64,000 bases of DNA, taken from NCBI RefSeq assembly GCF_030269365.1, contig NZ_BSTF01000006.1:450235-514234 (forward strand), written 5' to 3'. Source of the DNA: Lentzea sp. NBRC 102530. GTDB lineage: Bacteria; Actinomycetota; Actinomycetes; Mycobacteriales; Pseudonocardiaceae. Positions 51,986-60,537 of this stretch are shown piece by piece (positions within the stretch are counted from its first letter, which is position 1; every line of letters begins with the position of its first letter). Made by a program: the position numbers and the translations under genes. The notes under the pieces are model-generated. The model made no database searches, was not told the DNA's origin, and saw nothing but the letters and a program-made list of their open reading frames with translations.

Positions 51986-53520
51986 TGCGCCTCAGCGACT
52001 ACCTGGACAAGGGCGCGTCGCTCGGGGGCGACGCGCCCTGTCTCACCGTCGGCGGGGTCTCCCAGACCTACGCCGAGGTCCAGCAACGCTCCCGGGACAT
52101 CGCGGGAGCGTTGCAGGGCAGCGGGATCGAGGCCGGTGACCGGGTCGCCGTGCTGTCCGCGAACGACCCGCTGGCGCTCACCTGCGTGTTCGGCATCTCG
52201 CGGGCCGGGGCGGTGTGGTGCCCGGTCAACCCCCGCAACGAGGCGGCGGAGAACCGCGAGCTGCTCGACCTGTTCGGCTGCCGCTGCCTGTTCTTCCAGG
52301 CGAAGTTCGCGCCGCTGGTCGAACGGATCCGCGGCGACCTGCCCGCGTTGACGGTCCTGGTGTGCCTGGACGGCGAGGTCGAGGGCGCCGTCCCGTTCGA
52401 CGCCTGGCTCGCGGAGTTCGGCCGTGCACCGGAACCGGTGCACGTCGCCGACGACGACCTGTGCGTGCTGGCGGGCACCGGCGGCACGACCGGGCGGCCC
52501 AAGGGCGTGCGGCTGACCGGGCACAACCTGGAGACGGCGACCGCGCTGACGCTGATGAGCTACCCGTTCGGCGACCGGCCGCGTTACCTGGCGCTGGCAC
52601 CGCTGACGCACTCGGCGGGCGTGCTCACGTTCCCGATCATGTCGATGGGCGGCGAGACGGTGATCATGCCGGCGCCGGACCTCGGCGAGTTCCTGCGGCT
52701 GATCGAACACCACCGGATCACGCACGCGTTCCTGCCGCCGACGGTCATCTACGGCCTGCTCGACCACCCGGCGCTCGACGCGACGGACCTGAGTTCGTTG
52801 CGCTGCCTCTGGTACGGCGCCGCGCCGATGTCCCCGGTGCGGCTGACCGAGGCGTTGCGGCGGATCGGGCCGGTGATGGGGCAGCTCTTCGGGCAGACCG
52901 AGGCGCCGAACATGATCGCGACGCTCGCCCCGGCCGACCACTTCCTGCTCGACGGGTCGATCGCGGTCGAGCGGTTGTCGTCGGCGGGCAGACCGTCGCC
53001 GCTGACGCAGGTCGCGATCATGGCTCCGGACGGCGCGTTGCTGCCTCGCGGCGAACGCGGCGAGATAGTCGTGCGCGGGCCGTTGGTGATGGCCGGCTAC
53101 CACGAGAACCCGGCGGCGACGGCCGAGGTGAGCGCGTTCGGCTGGCACCACACCGGCGACATCGGCTACCTGGACGCGGACAACTACCTGTTCATCGTCG
53201 ACCGGGCGAAGGACATGATCATCACGGGCGGCTTCAACGTGTACTCGGCCGAGGTCGAGCAGGCGTTGCGGGCACATCCGGCGGTGCAGGACAGCGCCGT
53301 GGTCGGCCTGCCCGATCCCAAGTGGGGTGAGCGGGTCACGGCCGTGGTGCAGCTGCGGGCGTCCGGCCGGGCCGAGCCCGACGCGTTGATCGCCTTCGTG
53401 AAGGAGCAACTGGGCGGGGTGAAGGCGCCCAAGCAGGTGGAGATCTGGCCCGATCTTCCCCGGTCCAAGGTGGGCAAGGTGCTCAAGGCCGAGATCCGCG
53501 CGCAGCTCTCCGGGAACTGA
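51985..53520 (+). CDS. AMP-dependent acyl-CoA synthetase/ligase
   Basis: 511 residues of the ANL superfamily. ATP loop LAGTGGTTGRPKGV (about 160-173), the FGQTEAPN (A5) motif, WHHTGDIGYLD (A7) and the hinge/A8 region VDRAKDMIITGGFNVYS, with the catalytic Lys in SKVGKVLK at the C-terminus. It converts a carboxylic acid into its acyl-CoA, likely a fatty, aromatic or steroid-side-chain acid. It is the last gene of the TetR-controlled operon. Confidence 0.9.
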   Translation: MRLSDYLDKGASLGGDAPCLTVGGVSQTYAEVQQRSRDIAGALQGSGIEAGDRVAVLSANDPLALTCVFGISRAGAVWCPVNPRNEAAENRELLDLFGCRCLFFQAKFAPLVERIRGDLPALTVLVCLDGEVEGAVPFDAWLAEFGRAPEPVHVADDDLCVLAGTGGTTGRPKGVRLTGHNLETATALTLMSYPFGDRPRYLALAPLTHSAGVLTFPIMSMGGETVIMPAPDLGEFLRLIEHHRITHAFLPPTVIYGLLDHPALDATDLSSLRCLWYGAAPMSPVRLTEALRRIGPVMGQLFGQTEAPNMIATLAPADHFLLDGSIAVERLSSAGRPSPLTQVAIMAPDGALLPRGERGEIVVRGPLVMAGYHENPAATAEVSAFGWHHTGDIGYLDADNYLFIVDRAKDMIITGGFNVYSAEVEQALRAHPAVQDSAVVGLPDPKWGERVTAVVQLRASGRAEPDALIAFVKEQLGGVKAPKQVEIWPDLPRSKVGKVLKAEIRAQLSGN

Positions 53521-53547
53521 AGCCGTCCCTCGCCCGACCTGTGTCGT

Positions 53548-55401
53548 GTGAGGGTGGACAAGGCCGTCGTGCTCGCGACGGCCATCTCGGTTTCCTGTGT
53601 CGTGGCAGTGGTGTGGTGGGCCGGTGACGTGCACGCGTTGCTCGGGGACAGCGATCCCGGCCGACTGACCTCGGTGGCGTTCGGGCTGGTCAGAACCCTC
53701 GCCAACGCGGCAGGGACGGTGACGATCGGCGCGCTGGTGTTCGGGGCCTTCGTGGTTCCGGCACCGCCTCGGCGCGCTCAGCTCACCGCACCTGCTTACG
53801 GGGCCGTGCGCACGGCCGCGAACGCCGCCGCTGTGTGGGTCGTCACGGCCGGGTTCGCGGTCGTTCTGTCCACTGCGGACGCCACCGGTCAGCCGCTTCC
53901 CGTTGTGGTGCGGCACTTGCCGGGGCTGGTCGGGGCGACCGAGGAGCCGAAGGCGTGGCTGGTCACGTTCGTCGCGGCAGGCGTCGTCGCCGTCGGTGCG
54001 CGGGCGACGCTGACGTGGACGACCTCGGTGCTGTGGGTGCTGCCCGCGCTGGCCGGGGTGCTGGCGCCGGTGATCACCGGGCACGTGGCGAACGGCGCGT
54101 GGCACGACGTCGCGACCAACGCCGTGGCGTGGCACGTTCCCGCCGCCGCGATCTGGATCGGCGCCCTGGTGACGTTGCGGCGGCGTGCGGACGATGAGGT
54201 GCTGGTGCGCCGGTACCGCGTGCTCAGCAACTGGTGCATCGGTGTGCTGGTGCTGAGCGGGTCGGTCGTCGGCGCGGTGCTGGCGGGGCCGGATCTGCAC
54301 AGCGGCTACACCGTGCTGTTGCTGCTCAAGGTCGCCGCGTGTGCCGCGGTCCCGCTGGTCCGGGCGCGGTGGGGCACGCGACGGCCGCTCGGCGTCGAAC
54401 TCGTCGCGGTCGGGCTGGCGCTGGGAGCCTCGACGGGGCTCGCTCACCTCGTGCCGCCCGCGTGGAGCGTGGTGCGGACGTCACCGCAGGAAACCCTGAT
54501 CGGGTACGAACTTCCGGTCGCGCCCTCGTTCACCGAGATCGTGCTGGGCTGGCGGCTCGACCTCGTGATCGGGCTCGGCGCGCTCGTGCTGGCGGTGCTG
54601 TACCTGGTGGCCGTGCGGCGCGCACGTGGGTGGCCGGTCGGGCGGACGGTCTCGTGGTTGCTGGGGTGTGCGGTTTTGCTGGTGGTGACGTCGTCGGGCG
54701 TCGGCCGGTACGCGGCCGGCACGTTCAGCACGCACATGGTGGCGCACATGGCGTTGAACATGCTCGGGCCGGTGCTGCTGGTGCTCGGCGGGCCGATCAC
54801 GCTGGCGTTGCGGGTGTCGCCACCGGGGCCGCGGGTGTGGATCAAAGCGCTGGTGCACTGCCGTTTGGCGCGGTTCGCCGCCCATCCGGCGATCGCCGCG
54901 ATCACGTTCGTCGGCTCGTTCTACCTGCTGTACTTCTCGGGGCTGTTCGGGGCGGCGATGCCGCTGCACTGGGCGCATCAGCTGATGAACGTCCACTTCG
55001 TGCTCACCGGGTACGTGTTCTTCTGGCTGGTGATCGGGGTGGATCCCGCGCCGCGGCCGTTGCCGCACCTCGCCCGGCTCGGCTTGTTGTTCTCCGTCAT
55101 GCCGTTCCACGCGTTCTTCGGCGTGGTCCTGATGAACAAGCAGACCGTGATCGCCTCGAACTTCTACCGGTCGCTCGACCTGGCGTGGATGCCGGATCTG
55201 CTGACCGACCAACGCCTCGGCGGCGGGATCGCCTGGGCCACCGGGGAGATCCCGATGCTCGTGGTCGTGCTCGCCCTGATGCGCCAGTGGGCCGTCGCCG
55301 ACCGGCACGAGGCCAGGCGGTTCGACCACGCCACCGACGACCGGCTCTCCGCCTACAACGCGATGCTCGCCGAACTCTCCGAACGGAAGACCCCCGCATG
55401 A
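53548..55401 (+). CDS. CopD-CtaG fusion membrane protein (copper import / cytochrome oxidase assembly)
   Basis: 617 residues with about 14-16 hydrophobic helices. The N-terminal half (about 1-300) is a CopD-like copper-transport domain (HVANGAWHDVATNAVAWHVP and AAAIWIGALVTLRRR). The C-terminal half (about 320-600) is caa3-type CtaG (FSTHMVAHMALNMLGPVLLV, PLHWAHQLMNVHFVLTGYVF). Such fusions occur in Actinobacteria and are believed to deliver copper to cytochrome oxidase. GTG 53548 was used; GTG 53554 is an alternative. The end overlaps the P-type ATPase start by ATGA, so the two are a copper unit. Confidence 0.88.
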   Translation: MRVDKAVVLATAISVSCVVAVVWWAGDVHALLGDSDPGRLTSVAFGLVRTLANAAGTVTIGALVFGAFVVPAPPRRAQLTAPAYGAVRTAANAAAVWVVTAGFAVVLSTADATGQPLPVVVRHLPGLVGATEEPKAWLVTFVAAGVVAVGARATLTWTTSVLWVLPALAGVLAPVITGHVANGAWHDVATNAVAWHVPAAAIWIGALVTLRRRADDEVLVRRYRVLSNWCIGVLVLSGSVVGAVLAGPDLHSGYTVLLLLKVAACAAVPLVRARWGTRRPLGVELVAVGLALGASTGLAHLVPPAWSVVRTSPQETLIGYELPVAPSFTEIVLGWRLDLVIGLGALVLAVLYLVAVRRARGWPVGRTVSWLLGCAVLLVVTSSGVGRYAAGTFSTHMVAHMALNMLGPVLLVLGGPITLALRVSPPGPRVWIKALVHCRLARFAAHPAIAAITFVGSFYLLYFSGLFGAAMPLHWAHQLMNVHFVLTGYVFFWLVIGVDPAPRPLPHLARLGLLFSVMPFHAFFGVVLMNKQTVIASNFYRSLDLAWMPDLLTDQRLGGGIAWATGEIPMLVVVLALMRQWAVADRHEARRFDHATDDRLSAYNAMLAELSERKTPA

Positions 55402-57500
55402 CCGTGGAACTGGCCGTGTCCGGCATGACCTGTGCCGCCTGCGCGACCCGCATCGAACGCAAGCTCAACAAGCTCGACGGCGTGCGCGCGACCGTCAACT
55501 ACGCCACCGAACGCGCGATCGTGCACGGCCTGCCGGAGTCGGACGCGGTGCAGGTCGTGCGGGCGGCCGGGTACGACGCCTCCGCCACCGGCTCGCACGT
55601 CGACGTGGTCGGGGCGCTGCGGCGACGGCTCGTCGTGGCGGCCGTGCTCGCGATCCCGCTGGGCAACCTGACGCTGGCCCTGACCTTCGCGCCCGCGTTG
55701 CGGTTCCCCGGCTGGGAGTTGCTGTGCGTCCTGCTGAGCCTGCCGGTGGTCGCGTACTCGGCCTGGCCGTTCCACCGTGCCGCGGCACGGACCCTGCGGC
55801 ACGGATCGTCCAGCATGGACACCCTGGTGTCGCTGGGGGTGCTGTCGTCGTTCGGGTGGGCGGTGTGGACGCTCGACGTCGGGTACCTGGACGTGGCCGC
55901 AGGGGTGACCACGTTCCTGTTGGCGGGCCGGTACTTCGAGGTGCGGTCGCGCCGGACCGCGGCCGGGTTGCTGAGCGCCCTCGCGGGGCTGGCGGCCAAG
56001 GAGGCCCGCGTGCTGCGCCACGGTGCCGAGGTGATGGTGCCGGCGGCCGAGGTGCGCGTCGGAGACCTGCTGGTGGTCAAGCCCGGTGAGGCGCTGCCCG
56101 CCGACGGGGTCGTGACCGGTGGGTTCTCCTCGATCGACGTGTCGTCGATGACCGGTGAACCGGTGCCGGTCGAGGTGGCGGCCGGGTCCGAGGTCGTGGG
56201 CGGGACGGTCAACCACACCGGACGGCTCGTCGTGCGCGCCACCGCCGTCGGCGCGCACACGCAGCTGGCACAGATGCGGGCGTTGGCGCAACAGGCCGCC
56301 GAACGCAAGGCGCGCGTGCAGCGGCTGGTGGACCGGGTGTGCGCGGTGTTCGTGCCGGTCGTGCTGGCGTTGTCCGCGGCGACGCTGGCCGGGTGGCTGA
56401 CGTTCGGCGACTCGGTGCCGGACGCGTTCCGGGCGGCGGTGTCGGTGCTGATCATCGCGTGCCCGTGCGCTCTCGGCCTCGCGACGCCGACCGCGTTGAT
56501 GGTGGGGGTCGCGCGGGCCGCCCAGCTCGGGATCCTGGTGAAGGGGCCGGACGCGCTGGAGGCGTCGCGGGCCGTCGACACCGTGGTGCTGGACAAGACC
56601 GGCACGGTGACGACCGGGCAGATGACCGTGGTGGGCACGGTCGGCCCGGACGTGCTGCGGTGGGCGGCGGCGGTCGAGTCCGCGTCCGAACACCCGATCG
56701 GCGTCGCGATCGCCGCCGCGGTGGACGATCCCCCGGCCGTCAGCGACTTCGAGGCGCTCGTGGGGGCCGGTGCGCGCGGTGTGGTCGAGGGGTCCGAGGT
56801 CGTCGTGGGGTCGTGGCAGCTCATGTCCCCTTCGGACGTTCCGGAAGACGTCCGGGCGTGGCACTCCGGGCTCGGCGCCGAGACCGGGGTGCTGGTCGCG
56901 CGGGACGGGGTGGTGATCGGCGGGATCGCGGTGCGCGACACCGTCCGGCCGTCCGCCCGCGCCGCCGTGCAACGCCTGCACGCCCTGGGGTTGCGGACGG
57001 TCCTGCTCACCGGGGACAGCGCCGCCGCCGCCCAGGCCGTGGCCTGCGAGATCGGCGTGCGCGAGGTGATCGCCGGCGTCCGCCCGGCCGGGAAGGTCGC
57101 CGCCGTGGAACGGCTGCGGGCCGCCGGGCACCACGTCGCCGTGGTGGGGGACGGGGTGAACGACGGCCCGGCGCTCGCCGCCGCGCACCTCGGGATGGCG
57201 ATGGCGCGAGGCAGCGAGGTCGCCGCGCACGCCGCCGACGTGATCCTGGTGCGCGACGACCTCGACGCCGTGCCGGACGCGATCGTGCTGGCCGGCCGGA
57301 CGCTGACGACGATCCGCGGCAACCTCTGGTGGGCGTTCGGCTACAACGCCGCCGCGATCCCGCTGGCCGCAGCCGGACTGCTGAACCCGCTGATCGCGGG
57401 CGCGGCCATGTCGTTGTCGTCGGTGCTGGTGGTCGCCAACAGCCTCCGGCTCCGGTCGGTCACGCCACGCGCGGCACCGTCTTCCCCCGCGGACTCCTGA
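55398..57500 (+). CDS. copper-translocating P1B-type ATPase
   Basis: 700 residues. The N-terminal heavy-metal domain has GMTCAAC (C12-x2-C15). Then come the membrane metal site CPC (355-357), the phosphatase TGE (252-254), the phosphorylation Asp399 in DKTGT, SEHP (430-433) and GDGVNDGPAL, with about eight helices. It transports Cu(I) across the membrane, most likely out of the cytoplasm. It is co-translated with the CopD-CtaG protein, suggesting copper homeostasis or cuproenzyme loading. Length is typical for a CopA/CtpV-type pump with a single HMA domain. No copper regulator is beside it. Confidence 0.95.
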   Translation: MTVELAVSGMTCAACATRIERKLNKLDGVRATVNYATERAIVHGLPESDAVQVVRAAGYDASATGSHVDVVGALRRRLVVAAVLAIPLGNLTLALTFAPALRFPGWELLCVLLSLPVVAYSAWPFHRAAARTLRHGSSSMDTLVSLGVLSSFGWAVWTLDVGYLDVAAGVTTFLLAGRYFEVRSRRTAAGLLSALAGLAAKEARVLRHGAEVMVPAAEVRVGDLLVVKPGEALPADGVVTGGFSSIDVSSMTGEPVPVEVAAGSEVVGGTVNHTGRLVVRATAVGAHTQLAQMRALAQQAAERKARVQRLVDRVCAVFVPVVLALSAATLAGWLTFGDSVPDAFRAAVSVLIIACPCALGLATPTALMVGVARAAQLGILVKGPDALEASRAVDTVVLDKTGTVTTGQMTVVGTVGPDVLRWAAAVESASEHPIGVAIAAAVDDPPAVSDFEALVGAGARGVVEGSEVVVGSWQLMSPSDVPEDVRAWHSGLGAETGVLVARDGVVIGGIAVRDTVRPSARAAVQRLHALGLRTVLLTGDSAAAAQAVACEIGVREVIAGVRPAGKVAAVERLRAAGHHVAVVGDGVNDGPALAAAHLGMAMARGSEVAAHAADVILVRDDLDAVPDAIVLAGRTLTTIRGNLWWAFGYNAAAIPLAAAGLLNPLIAGAAMSLSSVLVVANSLRLRSVTPRAAPSSPADS

Positions 57501-57600
57501 GCTCGCCTTTCAGCACGCGGGCACGTCTACGAGCGGCACCTCCAGCCCGACCACGGGCTGGAGCCCGTTCTCCGGAGACGTCAGCGAACAGGCGGAGCGC

Positions 57601-57840
57601 GACATCGAGCGGCAGGGCGTGCACGACATCGAGCAGCTGCCGGCGCCGGTGGGACTCGGGACCACGATCACGGTGTTGCCGCGGTCGGTCGCGGCGAAGT
57701 ACCCGCGTCCGGCCGTGCGGTACGTGCCGGTCGAGGACTGCCCGCCCGCCGCGCTGGTGATCGGGTGGGCTTCGCACTCGCGCAGCCGGGAGGTCGCCGC
57801 GCTGGTCAGGGCGACGCCGGCGGTCGCCGAGGAACGCGGG
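57601..57840 (+). pseudogene. remnant of a LysR-family regulator (C-terminal end)
   Basis: The plus frame reads TTITVLPRSVAAKYPRPAVR, then PPAALVIGWASHSRSREVAA. This is the end of a LysR substrate-binding domain (LPRSVA and the last strand/helix). There is no helix-turn-helix or start upstream, because the preceding frame runs into the copper ATPase end, and the frame reads on past the normal end. It fills the 420-nt gap 57501-57919. Similarity was judged by eye. Confidence 0.5.
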
Positions 57841-57919
57841 ACGCAGCCCGTTCCCGGTTCGACGGCGGTTGGGCCGCTCCGCGACGCCGCCTCCGGTGAC
57901 AGCGGGGGCGGCCGGTGGT

Positions 57920-59185
57920 TCAGGCGGGACGGCCGCCACCACGACGGATCACGTCGGCGGGCGCGGCGGGGGCCAGGACGCTCCTCGCGCCGAGTGAGCC
58001 GAACAACCTGGCCAGCGGCTTCACCGCGGCGATCAACCGCAGCGGTGGCGCGGGACTGTCCAGACCGGCCCGAATCCGGCCGGCGCTCTTGCGCTCGATC
58101 CGCACCTGGCGTTCCTGCTCCACCTGCACCGGCGGCCTCCGGCGCTGCTCCACCTGCTCGCAGGCCGCGTCGAGGTCGGCGTCCGGCCCTCCGTCGAGCA
58201 GCACGCCGGCGACCTGGTTCGCGGTCTCGGCGGCGTCGCAGATCGCGAAGTTGATCCCGTTGCCGCCCACCGGGGAGATGACGTGCGCCGCGTCCCCGAT
58301 CAGCAGCACGCCCGGCCGGTACCACCGGTCCACCGTCGTGATGCGCACGGGCAGCAGGGTGAACTCGCCGAGGTCCTCGACGGCGTCCACGCGGTCGCCG
58401 AGCCACGGCAGGCTCGCCTTCAACGCCTCGGCGACGGCGCCGGGACCACCCGACCGGAGGCGCGGGAACGAGCCCGCCTCGATGGTGAAGCCGATCTGCC
58501 AGCGGTCGACCTGGTTGAGCACGGCGATCGTGCCGAGCCGGTGGCCGAAGAGCTGGAGCCCGGACAGGGCGGGGTCTCCGTCACGGCGGGGGAACTCCCG
58601 CCAGAGCAGGTCGAGGCTCGCGCCGAGTTCGGTGGTCCGCGCGCCCGCGAGCACGCGGACCTTGGAGTTGCGCCCGTCGGCGGCCACCACGAGACGTGCC
58701 CGCACCTCGTGCCGGCCCTCTTCGTCGACGTAGCGGACGCCGCACACCCTGCCGGTGCCGTCGTGCAGCAGCTTGTTCACCTTGGCCCGCATGCGCACGG
58801 TGAAGCCGGGGTGCGCGGCGGCCAGTTCGACGACGTGCGGGAGGAACAACGCCTGCGGGATCAGGGCGTAGTACGGGTGCTTGGTGCTCGTCTTGTCGTA
58901 GCGGGCGATCGTGTACGTCTTCTTGGGCGTGTGCCATTCGAACGTGCGGGCCGTGGCGTGCGGGATGGTGCGCAGGATCTCGTCCGCGAGCCCGAGCTCG
59001 TCGAGGTAGTCGAGCACGGCGGGGGCCAGGGTGTCGCCGCGGAACCTGCGGTTGAAGTCCTTCTGCGCCTCCAGCAGCACCACGCGCAGTCCGGCGCGCG
59101 TGAGCAGGTAGGCGAGCACCACCCCCGCCGGTCCGCCACCGGCGACGACCACGTCCGCCTCGGCGGGACCTCGCTGTTCGACCAT
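57920..59185 (-). CDS. FAD-dependent monooxygenase (PHBH-type)
   Basis: 421 residues from ATG 59185, behind GGGGGAGAGG. FAD-binding motifs: DVVVAGGGPAGVVLAYLL (GxGxxG), VVAADGRNSKVR (DG motif) and GVLLIGDAAHVISPVGGNGI (GD motif). The N-terminal FRGDTLAPAVLDYLDELGLA and the middle sheet are typical of group A aromatic hydroxylases. The last 50 residues are basic and Pro-rich. It should oxygenate an aromatic or polyketide substrate using NAD(P)H; the substrate is unknown. It is alone on the minus strand. Confidence 0.9.
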   Translation of the reverse strand: MVEQRGPAEADVVVAGGGPAGVVLAYLLTRAGLRVVLLEAQKDFNRRFRGDTLAPAVLDYLDELGLADEILRTIPHATARTFEWHTPKKTYTIARYDKTSTKHPYYALIPQALFLPHVVELAAAHPGFTVRMRAKVNKLLHDGTGRVCGVRYVDEEGRHEVRARLVVAADGRNSKVRVLAGARTTELGASLDLLWREFPRRDGDPALSGLQLFGHRLGTIAVLNQVDRWQIGFTIEAGSFPRLRSGGPGAVAEALKASLPWLGDRVDAVEDLGEFTLLPVRITTVDRWYRPGVLLIGDAAHVISPVGGNGINFAICDAAETANQVAGVLLDGGPDADLDAACEQVEQRRRPPVQVEQERQVRIERKSAGRIRAGLDSPAPPLRLIAAVKPLARLFGSLGARSVLAPAAPADVIRRGGGRPA

Positions 59186-59284
59186 CGCCCTCTCCCCCTG
59201 CTCCACCACCGAAAACGTAGTTGGACCGGATCGGGTGCGCATGACAGGAGCGCACCACCCCGAGAGAAACGCGTCGTTTTTGAG

Positions 59285-59320
59285 TCGATTTCCCGGGTAC
59301 CGCTGTAAGGACGAAATCGA
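59285..59320. promoter_or_regulatory. inverted repeat upstream of the small membrane-protein gene
   Basis: TCGATTTC (59285-59292) and GAAATCGA (59313-59320) flank a 20-nt spacer. The right arm ends 17 nt before the GTG at 59338. It may be an operator for this gene or for the divergent monooxygenase. No cognate regulator is nearby. Confidence 0.35.
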
Positions 59321-59337
59321 TCGCGAGGAGGACCGCT

Positions 59338-59715
59338 GTGAGCGACAAGGGTGCCGGTGTCGTCATGACGAGGGTGCTGGGCGCGGTGACGGCCGCCTAC
59401 AGCGCGGCGCTGATCGTCTCGCCGCGGATCCTGGCCAAGCCGGCGGGACTGACCGCGGTCGGGGGTTCGGTGCCGGCTTCGGTGCGGACGTTGATCGGCG
59501 CGATCGGCGCGCGGGACGCCGCCATCGGCGTGGCGATGATGGTCGCCACGCCCGGCACACCGCTGCGCACGGCCGTGATGACGCGCGTCGCGGCCGACGT
59601 CGCTGACGCTGCGGTGTTCGGCACGACGCTGCCGGACCGCTCCGCCCGTCGCAAGGTCGCGGTCTTCGCCGTCTGCTGGGCAGCGCTGTGCGGCGTGTCC
59701 GGCCTGCGGCGCTGA
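59338..59715 (+). CDS. small membrane protein (DUF4267-like)
   Basis: 125 residues from GTG 59338, behind GAGGAGG. It has three to four hydrophobic stretches: MTRVLGAVTAAYSAALIV, PASVRTLIGAIGARDAAIGV, RKVAVFAVCWAALCGVSG. The pattern of an N-terminal helix, a GARD motif and a final helix resembles small actinomycete membrane proteins of unknown function. Role unknown. An AGTTCCACG repeat block follows it. Confidence 0.65.
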   Translation: MSDKGAGVVMTRVLGAVTAAYSAALIVSPRILAKPAGLTAVGGSVPASVRTLIGAIGARDAAIGVAMMVATPGTPLRTAVMTRVAADVADAAVFGTTLPDRSARRKVAVFAVCWAALCGVSGLRR

Positions 59716-59729
59716 CGGTCCACCCGCCC

Positions 59730-59809
59730 TTTCCACGGCAGTTCCACGGCAGTTCCACGCATCAGTTCCACGCATCAGTTCCACGCAGATCAACCACGGG
59801 AGTTCCACG
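59730..59809. repeat. direct repeats of AGTTCCACG
   Basis: AGTTCCACG occurs at 59740, 59751, 59764, 59777 and 59801 (one more diverged copy at about 59730), with intervals of 11, 13, 13 and 24 nt. It ends immediately before the ATG at 59812, and there is no clear ribosome-binding site between. It may be a regulator array, an mRNA leader element, or replication slippage. Confidence 0.6.
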
Positions 59810-59811
59810 CC

Positions 59812-60279
59812 ATGAGCACGATCACCAAGTCCGTCGACGTCCAGGCCGACGTGACCAGCGTCTACAACCAGTGGACCCAGTTCACCGAGTTCCCGCGCTT
59901 CATGGAGGGCGTCGACCGGATCGAGCAGCTCGACGACACGCACACCCGCTGGACCGTGAGCATCGCGGGCGTCACCCGGGAGTTCGATGCCACGATCACC
60001 GAGCAGCACCCGGACCAGCGCGTCGCCTGGCGTTCCGACTCCGGCCCCGACCACGCCGGGGTCGTCACGGTGCACCGCCTCGACAACGACCACACGCGCG
60101 TGACGGTGCAGATGGACATCGACCCCGACGGGGTCGTCGAGAACGTCGCCGACAAGCTCGGCGTCCTCGACCGCCGCGTGCAGGGCGACCTCGAGCGGTT
60201 CAAGACCTTCGTCGAGAACCGCGGCGGTGACGAGACGGGCGCGTGGCGCGGCGACGTCGACCGCCCCGCCCAGTCCTGA
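59812..60279 (+). CDS. SRPBCC-family cyclase/dehydrase protein
   Basis: 155 residues. MSTITKSVDVQADVTSVYNQ, TEFPRFMEGVDRIEQLDDTH, DFDATITEQ-like EFDATITEQHPDQRVAW and the C-terminal long helix RRVQGDLERFKTFVENRGG match the Polyketide_cyc2/ybaY-type group often found in stress loci (coenzyme-Q-binding COQ10 relatives). ATG 59812 directly follows the repeat block. It binds hydrophobic ligands; the role is unknown. A perfect palindrome follows it. Confidence 0.83.
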   Translation: MSTITKSVDVQADVTSVYNQWTQFTEFPRFMEGVDRIEQLDDTHTRWTVSIAGVTREFDATITEQHPDQRVAWRSDSGPDHAGVVTVHRLDNDHTRVTVQMDIDPDGVVENVADKLGVLDRRVQGDLERFKTFVENRGGDETGAWRGDVDRPAQS

Positions 60280-60365
60280 CCACCGGCACTTCCAGACCGT
60301 CGCGGTGTTCCGCGCCGGCGCCAGGTGGGGCCTCGCACCCGGCGCGGAACGCCGCGACACCCCTT

Positions 60366-60395
60366 CTCGGGAACCGGTCGCGACCGGTTCCCGAG
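60366..60395. terminator. 30-bp perfect palindrome
   Basis: CTCGGGAACCGGTCG (60366-60380) is followed directly by its reverse complement (60381-60395). It is 87 nt downstream of the SRPBCC stop and likely forms a terminator. The rest of 60280-60537 holds no other gene that I can support. Confidence 0.55.
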
Positions 60396-60537
60396 GTGTG
60401 CCTCGGAACGTTGCCGGGGAATGCGCGGTCAGACGGGTGCGTCGTGGTGCCGCCCCCACCTGCTCGTACTGGTGGTCCGGGGGCGTGAGGTGCCCCTGCT
60501 GGGCGTGGATCACCGCGCCGACGTTCCGGACGCGCCG

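Noticed and set aside
51814..54447. 877-codon minus-strand frame
   Set aside because: It covers the acyl-CoA ligase and CopD-CtaG genes in antisense and is composed of Arg/His/Gln-rich low-complexity sequence.
57501..57919. An intact gene after the copper ATPase
   Set aside because: No HTH or proper start precedes the LysR-like tail, and minus-strand frames are antisense noise.
59730..59809. CRISPR array
   Set aside because: Units are only 9 nt with 2-15-nt intervals and there are no cas genes.
60279..60537. Small gene between the SRPBCC protein and the hsp20 regulator
   Set aside because: Frames here are short, cross the perfect palindrome at 60366-60395 and show no ribosome-binding site.
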